From Henriciella litoralis (GTDB taxonomy: Bacteria; Pseudomonadota; Alphaproteobacteria; Caulobacterales; Hyphomonadaceae), in assembly GCF_002088935.1 (NCBI RefSeq), contig NZ_NCSS01000006.1, forward strand, positions 248,001 to 312,000: a stretch of DNA of 64,000 bases, read 5' to 3'. Position numbers and translations under genes: made by a program. This document shows, piece by piece, positions 62,647 through 64,000 of the stretch. Under the pieces are notes generated by a model. That model saw nothing but the letters and a program-made list of their open reading frames with translations, searched no databases and was not told the DNA's origin. Every line of letters begins with the position of its first letter. Position 1 is the first letter of the stretch.

Positions 62647-64000
62647 GGTTTCGATTTCGTCGTCTTCTTCGTGGTCTTGGGCGACGTCTTGGCTTTTCCA
62701 GCTGTCGAAGCTGCCGCCCCATTTGAGGCAGGCTTTGTCTTAGACTTTTGGGCGGCTTTTGCAGAGGCGTACTCAGTCGCAGGTTTCTTGCCGGCGCGAA
62801 TGTCTTCGAGACGCATTTTGACGTACGTGCCGGGCGCGGCACCAAGTCCAGCATCCTTGACCGGTTTGGCGTCGACGAGGTCGCCAGATTTTGGTTCCAG
62901 CCACTCCCACCAGGTTGGCCACCAGGATCCTTTTTCTTCGTCTGCGCTCGCGACCCAGCTTTCCGGCGATCCCTTCAGGCCGTCATTCGTCCAATGCTGA
63001 TATTTTCCGCTATTGGGATGATTGACCACGCCCGCGATATGGCCTGAGCCAGCAAGGACAAAATTGACGTCGCCGCCATAGCACTGAGCGCCGCGATAAA
63101 TGGAATGCCACGGGCAGATATGGTCTTCGCGGCTCGCCTGGATCGTTACCGGGATGGTGATGTCCCGCATGCTGACCGTCTCGCCAAGAACCTCAAACTT
63201 GGCGCGTGCCAAAAGGTTCTCGCCATAGAGGTCATTTAGATAGGTCATGTGCGTGTGACCGGGAATGTTGGTCTGGTCTGCGTTCCAGAACAGCAGGTCG
63301 AACGGCCGAGGTTTCTTGCCGAGCATGTAATTGTCGACGACATACCGCCAGACAAGATCAACGGGCCGGAGCCAATTAAACGTCTCTCCCATCATTTCAC
63401 CGGGCATGATGTTGTCGTGAGAATCGATGACGCCCTGAATGCTTGCTCGGGATTCCGGATCGGTGAAGACCATAAGGTCACCGGCATCGCTAAAATCGGA
63501 CTGGGACGCGAAGAAGGTGGCTGACGAAATGCGTTTGTCACCGGTCTTTGCCATATAGGCGAGACCACTCGTCAGCATCGTGCCGCCAATGCAATACCCG
63601 ACCGTGTTGATGTCTGTTGCGCCCGTCAGATCAATTGCTGTCTGAACCGCCGGGAACAGGCCTGACTGGACATAATCGTTCCAGGTAAGGTCTCGCAGCT
63701 CGTCATCCGCCGATCGCCAGGAGACGACGAAGACAGTGAGCCCCTGGCCAACCAGCCAGCGGATCATCGAGTTTTCCTCCCGAAGATCCAGGATGTAGAA
63801 CTTATTGATCCATGGTGGGAAGATCAGCAGCGGCTTGGCGTACACCTTTTCGGTAGTCGGCTCGAATTGCAGAAGCTCTATAAGCTTGTTTCGAAAGACG
63901 ACTTTTCCGGGCGCAGTTGCGACGTTCTTGCCGACTTCAAATGGCGTTTCGTCAGACTGGCTGATTGACAGACGGCCCTGGCCTTTAGCGATGTCGGCGC
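62604..64000 (-). CDS. phaC: Class I poly(3-hydroxyalkanoate) synthase with Lys-rich tail (5' truncated by window)
   Basis: Polymerises 3-hydroxyacyl-CoA into PHA on granule surfaces. About 465 C-terminal residues are seen; the N-terminus lies beyond the window. Seen are FEVGKNVATAPGKVVF and PPWINKFYILDL at the start of the visible part, the lipase-like box GYCIGGTML with catalytic Cys, catalytic Asp in ITIPVTIQASREDHI, and His in GSGHIAGVVNHP. After APGTYVKMRLEDIR, where class I synthases normally end, a Lys/Ala/Thr-rich tail of about 60 residues follows (at least 16 Lys). Confidence 0.95.
   Translation of the reverse strand, partial: ADIAKGQGRLSISQSDETPFEVGKNVATAPGKVVFRNKLIELLQFEPTTEKVYAKPLLIFPPWINKFYILDLREENSMIRWLVGQGLTVFVVSWRSADDELRDLTWNDYVQSGLFPAVQTAIDLTGATDINTVGYCIGGTMLTSGLAYMAKTGDKRISSATFFASQSDFSDAGDLMVFTDPESRASIQGVIDSHDNIMPGEMMGETFNWLRPVDLVWRYVVDNYMLGKKPRPFDLLFWNADQTNIPGHTHMTYLNDLYGENLLARAKFEVLGETVSMRDITIPVTIQASREDHICPWHSIYRGAQCYGGDVNFVLAGSGHIAGVVNHPNSGKYQHWTNDGLKGSPESWVASADEEKGSWWPTWWEWLEPKSGDLVDAKPVKDAGLGAAPGTYVKMRLEDIRAGKKPATEYASAKAAQKSKTKPASNGAAASTAGKAKTSPKTTKKTTKSKPQGKSGKSTSSPKA

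Overview
The window reads as ordinary, gene-dense, GC-rich alphaproteobacterial chromosome. Supporting signs are an A1-type aa3 cytochrome oxidase operon in the alphaproteobacterial order (ctaC-ctaD-ctaB-coxF-ctaG-ctaE-DUF983-surf1, followed by thrC), plant-type glutamate-cysteine ligase, a class I PHA synthase, DUF2842 and DUF4345 proteins, and an Atm1-type exporter. The mix, with a TPR-bearing Ser/Thr kinase, P450 and POT transporter, would suit a marine Hyphomonadaceae-like genome, but that placement is inference. No rRNA, IS element, prophage or CRISPR array was seen. One tRNA (Val, anticodon CAC) lies at 39104-39178.

Layout. 1-7.5 kb: truncated aldehyde dehydrogenase, rsmE, gshA, a POT peptide transporter with a strong terminator, then (minus) a rhodanese lipoprotein, tldD and a secreted TPR protein. 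7.7-15.6 kb: cytochrome oxidase operon ending in surf1 and thrC. 15.7-23.4 kb: an EAL protein, yqgE, a Prx5-type peroxiredoxin, a stomatin/NfeD pair, xseA with a small upstream gene, purD and a DUF2383 protein. 23.4-29 kb: ACAD10-type phosphotransferase, a possible hot-dog protein, a ClpP-like periplasmic protein, P450, rluB and a DUF4345 protein. 29.1-33.2 kb: a lipid A/Kdo operon (DUF374 acyltransferase, waaA, lpxK, lpxL; 4-bp overlaps join the last three).

33.3-37.3 kb is the most unusual part. A membrane Ser/Thr kinase with TPRs is followed by a secreted protein carrying five tandem FPGDMY hexapeptides, translationally coupled (GTGA overlap) to a short FAD monooxygenase-like protein. I recognise no described system with this make-up. 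37.3-39.1 kb has a membrane protein and a lipoprotein. 39.2-39.7 kb is an AT-richer 500-bp gap with palindromes in front of an 82-residue gene. 39.9-47.4 kb: gph, glmU, rpiA, gor, class II DAHP synthase, MATE transporter, HU. 47.5-55.3 kb: a DUF429-like protein, MDR oxidoreductase, a Gfo/Idh plus DegT pair (probably making a 3-amino sugar nucleotide such as UDP-GlcNAc3N), nadE, gltX and a LOG-family protein. 55.3-64 kb: Atm1-type ABC exporter, a phosphatidylserine decarboxylase-like protein without the expected catalytic residues, DUF2842, ctaA, a lipoprotein, rplM-rpsI, argC and a truncated phaC with a lysine-rich histone-like tail.

The genes link into a few themes: respiration (the cox operon plus distant ctaA for heme A), glutathione (gshA, gor, Atm1-type exporter), and the outer membrane (lpxK, lpxL, waaA, glmU and the candidate gnnA/gnnB pair). 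Ten of the eleven convergent gene pairs have 36 bp or less between stop codons; three abut exactly and three overlap.
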